36,860 bases of DNA, taken from Verrucomicrobiota bacterium. Its GTDB lineage: Bacteria > Verrucomicrobiota > Verrucomicrobiia > Limisphaerales > UBA9464. The position numbers and the translations under genes are program-made. This document shows positions 17,859-25,680 of the stretch, one piece after another. The first letter of the stretch is position 1. Each line of letters begins with the position of its first letter. The notes beneath the pieces were generated by a model. It worked only from the letters and a program-made list of their open reading frames with translations, had not been told where the DNA came from and made no database searches. The stretch spans positions 1 to 36,860 of the forward strand of contig VHCX01000033.1 of NCBI GenBank assembly GCA_016871615.1. Reading direction: 5' to 3'.

Positions 17859-18146
17859 TCAGCCCGACAGGGCCTGTGTGAGCCGCCGTTGGTAGAAGTA
17901 GGCCTCGGATTCGGTGAATGGCCGGGACAGGATGACCCGGATCACCTTGCCGTTGGTGCGGTAGACGCTGAAAAGGCCCTGCCCCCCGGCGGATTGGCCC
18001 AGGTTGAAGAACCGGGCCTGCACCCCGAATCGCGACGAGTCGGGCAGCAACCGGATGGCGAAGGGATCCTCGAAGGACTCCTCGATCGCCGGGACGGTGA
18101 TCGACCCGTCCAGCTCGAACGGCAGGTTGTTCCAATCGAACTCCAT
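17859..18146 (-). CDS. BrnT-like toxin of a type II toxin-antitoxin pair (divergent)
   Basis: The protein has 95 residues, typical for BrnT RNase toxins (about 90). It has the opening MEFDWN, an SFEDPFAI segment (24-31) aligning with the BrnT (S/T)FxDP turn, and a core RFFNLGQSAGGQGLFSVYR followed by KVIRVILSRPFTESEAYFYQ (67-86), matching the BrnT pattern of GxxxxGRxLxVVY, then IRIISARxAxxxExxxY. The usual N-terminal KHG motif is not visible; ELDG stands near that place, so activity is uncertain. It is the first gene after a candidate promoter and lies 30 bp before a CopG-type antitoxin, the usual toxin-first order. An alternative is a non-toxic DUF4258/BrnT relative. Confidence 0.72.
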   Translation of the reverse strand: MEFDWNNLPFELDGSITVPAIEESFEDPFAIRLLPDSSRFGVQARFFNLGQSAGGQGLFSVYRTNGKVIRVILSRPFTESEAYFYQRRLTQALSG

Positions 18147-18192
18147 TGAGCCGACCCTTCAGTCCCATTTCGTATGGCCGATGCGCATTCAA

Positions 18193-18213
18193 TGTAACTA
18201 CTTTGTATTTACA
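18193..18213. promoter_or_regulatory. Candidate operator: 21-bp inverted repeat over the -10
   Basis: The arms TGTAACTAC and GTATTTACA are reverse complements except for one base, with a TTT centre. The repeat covers the -10 of the candidate toxin-antitoxin promoter and is notably AT-rich for this genome. Ribbon-helix-helix antitoxins commonly bind such sites to repress their own operon. The binding is inferred. Confidence 0.6.
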
Positions 18214-18234
18214 CCGGCGCACCCTCCCGGTCAA
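18206..18234 (-). promoter_or_regulatory. Candidate sigma-70-type promoter of the toxin-antitoxin/pseudopilin unit
   Basis: On the minus strand TTGACC (18234-18229) is followed after exactly 17 bases by TAAATA (18211-18206). Transcription would start near 18199, about 50 bases before the toxin start. It lies just downstream of the pilC terminator. Confidence 0.55.
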
Positions 18235-18275
18235 GGGATGCTTGACGTTCCTGGAGAAGGCCCCTTCCCGGGGCC

Positions 18276-18305
18276 AAAAAAGGCCATCGGTACCCGCCGA
18301 TGGCC
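18276..18305 (-). terminator. Intrinsic terminator of the motor operon (after pilC)
   Basis: On the minus strand a perfect 9-bp stem (GGCCATCGG/CCGATGGCC, 6-base loop, 18305-18282) is followed directly by six T residues (18281-18276). It begins 16 bases past the pilC stop. It is nested in a wider inverted repeat: 18263-18275 and 18302-18314 are 13-base perfect reverse complements that share four bases with the inner stem. Confidence 0.88.
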
Positions 18306-18320
18306 CCGGGAAGGACCGCC

Positions 18321-19682
18321 CTAGTCGCCGCCACCGCCGCCGGCGTCGCCGCCGAGGGTCTCCATCAGCTTGATGAGCGGCAGGAACATCGCGATGACGA
18401 TGGAACCGACGACCACCGCCAGGAACACGATCATGATCGGCTCGAGCAGCGAGGTCATCGCCGAGACGGCGTTGTCGACCTCCTCGTCGTAGTTGTCGGA
18501 GATCTTCAGGAGCATCTCGGGCAGCGCGCCGGTCTGCTCGCCGACGTCCACCATCGAGACGACCATCGGCGGGAACACGCCCGACTTCTCCAGCGGGGCC
18601 GTGATGGTCTCGCCCTCCTTGACCGACTCATGGATGTCCAGCACCGCCTTGGCGACGACCACGTTGCCGGCGGTCTCGCGCACGATGTTCAGGGCCTGGA
18701 GGATGGGCACACCCGACTGGACCAGCGTGCCCAGGGTCCGGGTGAACCGGGCGATGGCCACCTTGCTGATGACCGGGCCCAAGGCGGGCATGTGCAGCTT
18801 GAACTTGTCGAAGTACCAGAGGCCAAGCTTGGTCTTGATGGCCACCTTGAAGCAGATGACGAAGATCGCGATGCCCCAGACGACCTGACCCGGGAAGGGC
18901 ATGCCGCCGAAGAACCAGTCGGGGAAGATCACCGTGTTGTCCTTCAGGGTCTCGGAGATCTTCAGAACGAAGAGGGTGAATTCCGGCATGCCCGCGTCGC
19001 CGCCCAGCAGGTCGGCGAAGATCATCTTGAACTTGGGCACCACGACGATCATCAGCAGCGCCACGATGCCCACCGCCACGACCATGACCGCGATGGGATA
19101 GAACATCGCGGCCACGACCTTGCCCTTGATCTTCTCGGCCTTCTCCATGAACTCGGCCAGACGCTTGAGCACGACCTCAAGCACGCCGCCCAGCTCGCCC
19201 GCCTTGACCATGTTGACGAAAAGACGGTTGAAGACCTTGGGATGCTGGGCAAGGCCCTCCGAGAAGGTCGAACCACCCTCGATGGACAGGGACAGGTCGC
19301 TCAGGATCTTCTTGAGCACCGGGTTGCGCTCCTGCTTCTCGAGCACGCGCAGGCCGCGGAGCAGCGGCAGACCGGCCTCGACCAGGGTGGCGAGCTGCCG
19401 GGTGAAGGTGCAGAGCACCTTGGCCTTCACCTTGCCGCCAAAGCCAGGGATCTTGATGTTGATCTGGCCCGCACCCTTCTTCTTGCCCTTGCCGGCGGCC
19501 GCGTCCCCGGCCGCCTTGCCGCCCTTGGTATCGGACTTGGGCGGGGCGACCTCGGTGACCTTGGTCGGCAGGAAACCCATCTCCTTGAGGCGGTTGAGGG
19601 CCTCGGACTGGCTGCTCACCTCCAGGACGCCCTTGGTTTCCTTGCCACTGCTGTCCATGGCGACGTAGTTGAATTTGGCCAT
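18321..19682 (-). CDS. pilC: Type IV pilus/type II secretion inner-membrane platform protein PilC/GspF
   Basis: The protein has 453 residues, slightly longer than usual (about 400). It starts with the typical FNYVAMDSSGKETKGVLEV segment (4-22), then a charged Lys/Gly/Ala linker (about 50-75), then two GspF repeats. The first has FTRQLATLVEAGLPLLRGLR and membrane helices around MFYPIAVMVVAVGIVALLMI; the second has FTRTLGTLVQSGVPILQALN and a C-terminal helix (IMIVFLAVVVGSIVIAMFLP). AGGAG lies about seven bases before the ATG at 19682. PilC anchors the assembly ATPases and passes pilin subunits into the fibre. It lies 121 bp after the PilB-like gene and ends the motor block at a strong terminator. 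Whether it serves a pilus or a secretion pseudopilus is not decided by the sequence. Confidence 0.94.
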   Translation of the reverse strand: MAKFNYVAMDSSGKETKGVLEVSSQSEALNRLKEMGFLPTKVTEVAPPKSDTKGGKAAGDAAAGKGKKKGAGQINIKIPGFGGKVKAKVLCTFTRQLATLVEAGLPLLRGLRVLEKQERNPVLKKILSDLSLSIEGGSTFSEGLAQHPKVFNRLFVNMVKAGELGGVLEVVLKRLAEFMEKAEKIKGKVVAAMFYPIAVMVVAVGIVALLMIVVVPKFKMIFADLLGGDAGMPEFTLFVLKISETLKDNTVIFPDWFFGGMPFPGQVVWGIAIFVICFKVAIKTKLGLWYFDKFKLHMPALGPVISKVAIARFTRTLGTLVQSGVPILQALNIVRETAGNVVVAKAVLDIHESVKEGETITAPLEKSGVFPPMVVSMVDVGEQTGALPEMLLKISDNYDEEVDNAVSAMTSLLEPIMIVFLAVVVGSIVIAMFLPLIKLMETLGGDAGGGGGD

Positions 19683-19803
19683 ATCGGTCTCCTCGGGGAT
19701 GGGGTCGGAAAAAGGGGTCGAAAGGGGTTTGGGGTGCCCGGATGCGCGGGCGGATCTGGAGGACGAGGTCCTTGAGGTTCCTGGGGACGGTTTTCGGGAT
19801 GGA

Positions 19804-21504
19804 TCAGGTGTACTTCAGAACTTCCTCGACGGTGGTTTCTCCGGCGTAGATACCCCGGAGGCCGTCCTCACGCAAGGTCACCATTCCCTGCTCGATGGCC
19901 TTCTGGCGGACCACGACCGTCGGCGCCCGGTCGTTGATGAGGTTCCGGATCGGGTCGGAGACGGCCAGCAGCTCGTAGATGCCCTTGCGCCCGCGGTATC
20001 CGGTGTCGTTGCAGTTCCCGCACCCGCGGCCGTAGTAGAAGGTCTTGTCGCCGATGTCGTGGGCCGAGAGGTTGAGGTTCTGCATCTGCGACTCGCTCGG
20101 CTCGAACGGCGTGCGGCAGGTCGGGCAGATGCGGCGGACCAGGCGCTGGGCCAGCACGGCCAGGAGGGTGGACGAGATCAGGAAGGGCTCGACGCCCATG
20201 TCGACCATGCGGGTGACCGCGCCGGCGGCGTCGTTGGTGTGCAGGGTGGAGAGCACCAGGTGACCCGTGAGCGATGCCTGGACGGCGATCTGGGCGGTCT
20301 CGAGGTCGCGGATCTCACCCAGCATGATGATGTCGGGGTCCTGACGGAGGAAGGCGCGCAGGGCCTTGGCGAAGGTCATGCCCGCCCCCTCGTTGACCTG
20401 CACCTGCATGATGCCCTCGATGTCGAACTCGACCGGGTCCTCGACGGTGAGGAGCTTGGTGTCGATCTGGTTGATCTGGCGCAGGCAGGAATAGAGCGTC
20501 GTGGTCTTGCCGCAGCCGGTCGGCCCGGTGACCGTGAAGATGCCATTGGGCTGGTTGATCGTCTCGATGATGAAGTCGTAGCCGTCCTTGGGCAGGCCCA
20601 GGGTGTCGAGCTGGAGCTGCACGGCACCACGGTCGAGAACGCGGAGCACCACCGACTCGCCAAAGGCAGTGGGAAGCGTGGAGATGCGAAGGTCGACCTG
20701 TTTGCCGGAGATCACCGTGCTGATGCGCCCGTCCTGCGGGAGCCGTCGCTCGGAGATGTTCAGGTTGGCCATGATCTTCAGGCGCGAGGTGACCGGCGTC
20801 GAAAGGTGCCTGGGCGGCGGCGCCATCTCGTACAGGGCGCCGTCCACGCGGTAGCGGATCTTGAACTCGTCCTCGAACGGCTCGAAGTGGATGTCCGAGG
20901 CCCGGTCCTGCACGGCCTGCATCAGCACGAGGTTGACGAACTTGACCACCGGGATGTCGTTGACCGCGTCGTCGAGCGAGATGGTCATGCCCTTGGGTCC
21001 CTCGTCCTTGACGACCTCGCCGTCGCCCCCGAGCTCCTTGAGCAGCTGCGCGTAGCCCAGGTCGGCCTGGGCCGGGTAGAACTTGTCGACGCAGGCCACG
21101 ATGTCGGCCGGGTTGGCGACCACCAGCTGCAGCGTGTGCTTCAGGGAGAACCCCAGCTCGTCCATCGTCTGGGGGTTGAGCGGGTCGGCAAGGGCCACCT
21201 GCAGGGTGTCGCCGTAGAGGGCCACCGGGACCACCTGGTACATGCGGGCCGTCTCGTTGGGCACCGCGGCGATGGCCTCGGGCGGGATGGTCTCCGGCTC
21301 GAGCGTCACCACCATGGTGCCCAGGTGGTCGGCCATGATCTGCAGGATCGAATCGAGGTCGAGCAGGCCGTAATCCTGCAGGATCTGCGCGACCGGCTTT
21401 CCGCTGCGCTGCACCTCCTGACCGATCTCCTCGATCTGCAGGTCGTCGAGCAGCCCGCGCTCGCGGATGAGGGCCAACAGCGGATGGGAGACGGCTTCAG
21501 GCAT
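19804..21504 (-). CDS. pilB: PilB/GspE-family assembly ATPase (1)
   Basis: The protein has 566 residues, normal for PilB/GspE. The N-terminal part (about 1-150) is MshEN/GspE-N-like. The ATPase part has a Walker [11 protein letters not shown] (Lys333, with Cys at the usual Ser place), an Asp box TVEDPVEF, a Walker B-like [12 protein letters not shown], a His box ([20 protein letters not shown]) and a four-Cys zinc site (CPTC then CGNC). These hexameric cytoplasmic ATPases drive extension of pili or pseudopili. The gene lies 18 bp after pilT and 121 bp before pilC. A second PilB-like ATPase stands upstream of pilT, so the two may serve different fibres. No clear Shine-Dalgarno precedes the ATG. 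Confidence 0.94.
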   Translation of the reverse strand: MPEAVSHPLLALIRERGLLDDLQIEEIGQEVQRSGKPVAQILQDYGLLDLDSILQIMADHLGTMVVTLEPETIPPEAIAAVPNETARMYQVVPVALYGDTLQVALADPLNPQTMDELGFSLKHTLQLVVANPADIVACVDKFYPAQADLGYAQLLKELGGDGEVVKDEGPKGMTISLDDAVNDIPVVKFVNLVLMQAVQDRASDIHFEPFEDEFKIRYRVDGALYEMAPPPRHLSTPVTSRLKIMANLNISERRLPQDGRISTVISGKQVDLRISTLPTAFGESVVLRVLDRGAVQLQLDTLGLPKDGYDFIIETINQPNGIFTVTGPTGCGKTTTLYSCLRQINQIDTKLLTVEDPVEFDIEGIMQVQVNEGAGMTFAKALRAFLRQDPDIIMLGEIRDLETAQIAVQASLTGHLVLSTLHTNDAAGAVTRMVDMGVEPFLISSTLLAVLAQRLVRRICPTCRTPFEPSESQMQNLNLSAHDIGDKTFYYGRGCGNCNDTGYRGRKGIYELLAVSDPIRNLINDRAPTVVVRQKAIEQGMVTLREDGLRGIYAGETTVEEVLKYT

Positions 21505-21522
21505 GGGGCGGTGCGTTGGGGG

Positions 21523-22623
21523 TTACTTGCGGGCCTGGTTCTCTGCGCGGGAAGCGCGGATCTCCTCCAGCTTGAGATGGATGGTCATGGGGTCCAGCGC
21601 CTTCGTCACGACCTCCTCCTCGGAGATCATGCCGGCCTGCCACTTCTCGAGGAGAAAGCCGTCGAGGGTGACCATGCCGTATTTCGAACCCGTCTGGATG
21701 TCCGACTGGATGCGGAAGGTCTTGTTGTCGCGGATGAGCGCCGCCACCGAGGGCGTGTTGACCATGATCTCAAACACCGCCACGCGACCCGGCTTGTCGA
21801 TCCGGGGCACGAGCAATTGCGAGATCACGCCCTGGAGCACCGTGGAGAGCTGGATGCGGATGGTCTCCTGCTGGTTCTGGGGGAAGGCATTGACGATACG
21901 GTCGATCGTCTTGGCCGCACCGGTGGTGTGAAGGGTGCCGAAGACCAGGTGACCGGTCTCGGCTGCGGTGATCGCCGCCTCCATCGTCTCGAGGTCGCGG
22001 AGCTCGCCGACCAGGATGATGTCGGGGTCTTGCCGGAGCGCTCGGCGAAGGGCCTCGGCGAAGGTGGGCACATCGACGTTGACCTCCCGCTGGGTCACCA
22101 CCGCCTTCTTGTGCTTGTGATAGTATTCGATGGGGTCCTCGATCGTGATGATGTGCGCCTCGTCCTTCTCCTCGTTGAGGAGATTGAGGAGGGAAGCCAG
22201 GGTCGTGGTCTTGCCCGAGCCGGTCGGCCCCACCACCAGCACCAGGCCGCGGGGCTTGTTGATGAGCGTCCGAACGGTGCTGGGGATGCCAATCTGCTCC
22301 ATCGTGAGCAGCTTGGAGGGGATCTGCCGCATCACGATGGCAAAATTCCCCCTTTCCTTGAAGGCGCTGACGCGGAACCGGGCCAACTCGCCGAAGGCTA
22401 GGGCGAAGTCGACGCCACCTTTCTCCCGGATCTGCTGGATGTGGTCCTCGGAGGTGATGGAACGCATCAGCTCCTCGGTGTCCTCGGGGCGCAGCGGCGG
22501 GCCGTCGACGCGCTGGAGGATGCCGTGGATGCGGATGACGGGGGGAATGTTGACCCGGATGTGCAGGTCGGCTCCGCCTTCGGAGACTATCAACTGCAGC
22601 AGGTCGGACATCTGGTAGGACAT
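21523..22623 (-). CDS. pilT: Type IV pilus retraction ATPase PilT
   Basis: The protein has 366 residues, the usual PilT length. It begins MSDLLQLIVSEGGADLHIRV (5-24) like PilT and has Walker A GPTGSGKTTT (Lys138), an ITIEDPIEYYHKHKKAVVTQRE Asp box region, Walker B-like DPDIILVGELRD, and a His box (GHLVFGTLHTTGAAKTIDRI). It lacks the zinc Cys pairs of PilB, as expected. PilT depolymerises pili to power twitching, DNA uptake or surface sensing. Its presence between two PilB-like genes suggests a dynamic, retractable fibre rather than a pure type II secretion system, which lacks PilT. The C-terminal tail is charged (LEEIRASRAENQARK). Confidence 0.94.
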   Translation of the reverse strand: MSYQMSDLLQLIVSEGGADLHIRVNIPPVIRIHGILQRVDGPPLRPEDTEELMRSITSEDHIQQIREKGGVDFALAFGELARFRVSAFKERGNFAIVMRQIPSKLLTMEQIGIPSTVRTLINKPRGLVLVVGPTGSGKTTTLASLLNLLNEEKDEAHIITIEDPIEYYHKHKKAVVTQREVNVDVPTFAEALRRALRQDPDIILVGELRDLETMEAAITAAETGHLVFGTLHTTGAAKTIDRIVNAFPQNQQETIRIQLSTVLQGVISQLLVPRIDKPGRVAVFEIMVNTPSVAALIRDNKTFRIQSDIQTGSKYGMVTLDGFLLEKWQAGMISEEEVVTKALDPMTIHLKLEEIRASRAENQARK

Positions 22624-22768
22624 GGGTTGTATCTGGAAAGGGGCTGGGGCTCTGGTTCGGGCGCTCTGGATCGGGATCAGCCCGCGCGGACGGACGCCGC
22701 CACGGGCGTCAACGCCGCCTCCTCGAACAAAGCAACTCCGGGGCCATTCATGGTCGCATTCGGTGGGA

Positions 22769-24493
22769 TCAATGCTCGGACACGGTGGCGCGCACGACCT
22801 CGTCGACCGTCGTGACGCCGGCCAGCACCTTGCGCATGCCGTCCTCGCGGAGCGTGCGCATGCCCATCTCGCGGGCCCGGTTGCGCAGCACGTTGGAAGG
22901 CACCTTGTCGTAGATCAGCTTCCGCGCCTCGTCGTTGATGTTGAAGATCTCGAAGAGACCGAAGCGGCCCTTGCATCCGGTCTTGTTGCACTCGGGGCAG
23001 CCCTTGCCCTTGCGGGCGGCGGCCGAGGCGGCCTGCTCCGGCGTGAAGCCCAAGCCGGTGATCTCCTGCTCGGTCAGCGTGTGGGGTGCCCCGCACTTCT
23101 TGCACACCTTGCGGACCAGGCGCTGCGCCATGAGGCATCGGGCCGACGACGCCACGAGGAAGGGTTTCACGCCGATGTCGATGAGACGGGCCACGGCCGA
23201 GGGCGCATCGTTGGTGTGCAGGGTGGAGAAGACGAGGTGGCCGGTCAGCGACGCGTTGATGGCGATGGTCGCGGTCTCCATGTCGCGGATCTCACCCAGC
23301 ATGATGACGTTGGGCGATTGGCGGAGCATGGACCGCAGGGCCGCGGCGAAGGTGAAGCCGATGTGCTCGTGCACCTGTACCTGGTTGATGCCCGCCAGCA
23401 TGTACTCGACCGGGTCCTCGACCGTGATGATCTTGCGGTCGGGCCGGTTGATGTAGTTGAGGCAGCTGTAGAGCGTCGTCGTCTTGCCCGAGCCGGTCGG
23501 GCCGGTGACCAGCAGGATGCCGTCGGGCAGGCTGATCATGCGCTCGAAGGTGGCCTGGTCGTCGGCCATGAAGCCCAGCTCGGCCAAGCCCAGCCGCAGG
23601 CCGGTCTTGTCGAGGATACGCATGACGATCGACTCGCCATGCGAGCAGGGGATCACGTTGACGCGGAGGTCGATCACCTTGCCGCCCACGTTGGTCTGGA
23701 TGCGACCGTCCTGCGGGATGCGCTTCTCGGCGATGCTCATGCCCGAGGAGATCTTCAGGCGGGCGATGACCGGCGCCTGGAGCCGCTTCGGGATGTCCTT
23801 CATCTCTGTCATCATGCCGTCGATGCGGTAGCGCAGACGGAACCGCTTGCCCATGGGCTCGAGGTGGATGTCGGAGGCCCGCAGCTTGAAGGCGTCGACG
23901 ATGATCTGGTTGACGAGGCGGATGATCGGCGCGTCGGCGTCGAGGGCCTGGTTGTCGGCGCCCACATCGCCCTTGAGGGCCCCCACCTCGACCTCACCCT
24001 CGGTGATGTCCTGGATCATCCTGGCGATCTCGGAATCGCCGCGGCCGCCGCCGCCGCCGGAGTTGCCGTAGTACTTGTCCAGGGCCGACCTGAGGTCGTC
24101 CTCGCAGGTGACGCGGTACTCGAGGGTCTTGCCGAGGGAGACCTGCAGGCCGTCAATGGCCTCGATGTCGGAGGGATCGGACAGGGCCACGACCACCGTG
24201 CCGTCGTGGGCGGCGACCGGGACCGCGTTGTACTTGCGGGCCACGTGGCGCGGCACGGCGTTGATGACCTCGTCGGTGAGGCGGGTCTCGGCCAGGTTCA
24301 CGGTCTCGACGCCGAAGTAGGTCGACTTGGCCATGACCACCAGCGACGCCTCGAGGCGGCCGGTCTTGACCAGGGTGTCCACCACCCCCTCGCCGGAGGC
24401 CTCGGCCTCCGGACGCACCTCGGCGACGGCCTCCTGGGTCGTCAGACCCATGTCGAGCATGGTTTCGAGCAGAAAATCGTCTTTGGCAGCCAC
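22769..24493 (-). CDS. PilB/GspE-family assembly ATPase (2)
   Basis: The protein has 574 residues from a GTG start (24493) with AAGGA just upstream. A GspE-N-like region (about 1-150) is joined by a Gly-rich linker (NSGGGGGRGD) to the ATPase part: Walker A GPTGSGKTTT (Lys337), [34 protein letters not shown], a His box with [11 protein letters not shown], and zinc Cys pairs (CKKC, then CPEC with a further Cys). It powers extension of a pilus or pseudopilus in the cytoplasm. It is first in the motor block, 145 bp before pilT, behind a candidate promoter. It is clearly a paralogue of the ATPase at 19804-21504 but differs in its N-terminal domain and Cys spacing. Which ATPase works with the pseudopilins here is unknown. 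Confidence 0.93.
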   Translation of the reverse strand: MAAKDDFLLETMLDMGLTTQEAVAEVRPEAEASGEGVVDTLVKTGRLEASLVVMAKSTYFGVETVNLAETRLTDEVINAVPRHVARKYNAVPVAAHDGTVVVALSDPSDIEAIDGLQVSLGKTLEYRVTCEDDLRSALDKYYGNSGGGGGRGDSEIARMIQDITEGEVEVGALKGDVGADNQALDADAPIIRLVNQIIVDAFKLRASDIHLEPMGKRFRLRYRIDGMMTEMKDIPKRLQAPVIARLKISSGMSIAEKRIPQDGRIQTNVGGKVIDLRVNVIPCSHGESIVMRILDKTGLRLGLAELGFMADDQATFERMISLPDGILLVTGPTGSGKTTTLYSCLNYINRPDRKIITVEDPVEYMLAGINQVQVHEHIGFTFAAALRSMLRQSPNVIMLGEIRDMETATIAINASLTGHLVFSTLHTNDAPSAVARLIDIGVKPFLVASSARCLMAQRLVRKVCKKCGAPHTLTEQEITGLGFTPEQAASAAARKGKGCPECNKTGCKGRFGLFEIFNINDEARKLIYDKVPSNVLRNRAREMGMRTLREDGMRKVLAGVTTVDEVVRATVSEH

Positions 24494-24558
24494 GGTGTCC
24501 TTGGGATTTTCCGTCGGCCATGCCCAGGGGGCGCGGGCCTCGGGAAGAAGTGCCGGTG

Positions 24559-24587
24559 AGTTAAGGAAGGGGCGTTCACAATGTCAA
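24559..24587 (-). promoter_or_regulatory. Candidate promoter of the pilus motor operon
   Basis: On the minus strand a consensus -35 TTGACA (24587-24582) is followed after 17 bases by TTAACT (24564-24559). Transcription would start near 24552, about 58 bases before the GTG at 24493. The -10 matches consensus at three of six positions, so the call is moderate. The rest of the 275-bp divergent gap toward the methyltransferase shows no convincing plus-strand promoter or ribosome site. Confidence 0.5.
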
Positions 24588-24768
24588 ACGCGGACCTGCC
24601 CAAAATCCGGTGCCCCCATGCATCCCCGCACCCCGGGTGACCCACCCTACCGGGCGGGGCACGCCGCCGTCACCGCGAGCCCGCGGTCCAGAATGCGCTC
24701 GACCCGGGGTCGGCGGGCATTAGCGTGCCGCCCGGGGTTTCCACCCACCGCGCCCCGCCACCCGTCCC

Positions 24769-25662
24769 GTGATCGACATCCATTTCGGCGACAACCTCGA
24801 GATCCTGCGCGCATTCCCGGACGCCTCGTTCGACCTCGTCTACATCGACCCGCCGTTCAACACCGGCAAGGCCCGGACCTGCACGCTGACCCGGACCGTG
24901 CGGGACGACCACCACGGGGACCGGACCGGGTTCCATGGCCGCCGCTACCGGACCGAGACGGTCGCCACGCGGGGATACTCGGACACCTTCCCGGATTATC
25001 CGGCCTTCCTGCAGCCCCGGCTCGCGGAGGCCCGGCGGCTGCTGAGGCCCGACGGCTCGTTCTTCTTCCACATCGACTTCCGGGAGGTCCACTACTGCAA
25101 GGTGCTGCTGGACGGGATCTTCGGCCGCGAATCCTTCCTCAACGAGATCATCTGGGCCTACGACTACGGGGCCCGGACCACCCGACGCTGGTCGCCCAAA
25201 CACGACAACATCCTCTGGTACGCCAAGGATCCCCGGAACTACACCTACCGCTACCAGGACATCGACCGCATCCCCTACATGGCCCCGGACCTGGTCGGCC
25301 CGGAGAAGGCCGCCCGGGGGAAAACCCCCACCGACACCTGGTGGAACACCATCGTCAGCCCCAACGGCCGGGAGAAGACCGGCTACCCCACCCAGAAGCC
25401 GTTGGCCATCCTCGACCGGATCATCCGCGTGCATTCCAACCCCGGGGATCGGGTGCTCGATTTCTTCGCGGGCAGCGGCACCGCCGGGGAATCGGCGGCC
25501 CGGAACGGACGGAAGGCGGTACTGGTGGACAACAACCCCGAGGCCATCGCGGTCATGGCCCGCCGGCTCGGTTTCGCCCGACCCCGCTTCCACGGCATCG
25601 CCGCGCCCGACGGGGGCCGACGTCGTCGGACCATCCGCACCCAGGCCGCAGGACCCCGCTGA
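24769..25662 (+). CDS. Orphan site-specific DNA methyltransferase (beta class, N4/N6 type)
   Basis: The protein has 297 residues from a GTG start; no good Shine-Dalgarno is visible. The catalytic motif YIDPPFNTGK (DPPF, 27-30) comes before the AdoMet-binding motif DFFAGSGTAG (FFAGSG at 232-237), the order of beta-class enzymes that methylate an exocyclic amino group of adenine or cytosine. Conserved stretches such as FFHIDYREVHYCKVLL-like text, LNEIIWAYDYGARTTRRW and KTGYPTQKP recall a widespread group of stand-alone methyltransferases. No restriction endonuclease or specificity gene is nearby, so it is probably a solitary epigenetic methylase. It is divergent from the motor operon and ends 18 bp from the convergent DUF1501 gene. 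Its target sequence cannot be read from the protein. Confidence 0.9.
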   Translation: MIDIHFGDNLEILRAFPDASFDLVYIDPPFNTGKARTCTLTRTVRDDHHGDRTGFHGRRYRTETVATRGYSDTFPDYPAFLQPRLAEARRLLRPDGSFFFHIDFREVHYCKVLLDGIFGRESFLNEIIWAYDYGARTTRRWSPKHDNILWYAKDPRNYTYRYQDIDRIPYMAPDLVGPEKAARGKTPTDTWWNTIVSPNGREKTGYPTQKPLAILDRIIRVHSNPGDRVLDFFAGSGTAGESAARNGRKAVLVDNNPEAIAVMARRLGFARPRFHGIAAPDGGRRRRTIRTQAAGPR

Positions 25663-25680
25663 GTTTTCAGGTGCTGGCTC

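Noticed and set aside
22690-22715. GACGCC/GGCGTC hairpin between the second PilB-like gene and pilT as a terminator
   Set aside because: The stem is 6 bp without a T-tract; the genes are probably co-transcribed.
22677-22751. A 24-codon minus-strand frame in the gap before pilT
   Set aside because: It has no recognisable motif or strong ribosome site, and a length this short occurs by chance in GC-rich DNA.
19669-24559. Plus-strand open frames of 910 and 645 codons opposite the pilus motor genes
   Set aside because: The minus strand encodes PilB, PilT and PilC with all catalytic motifs; the opposite frames are shadows.
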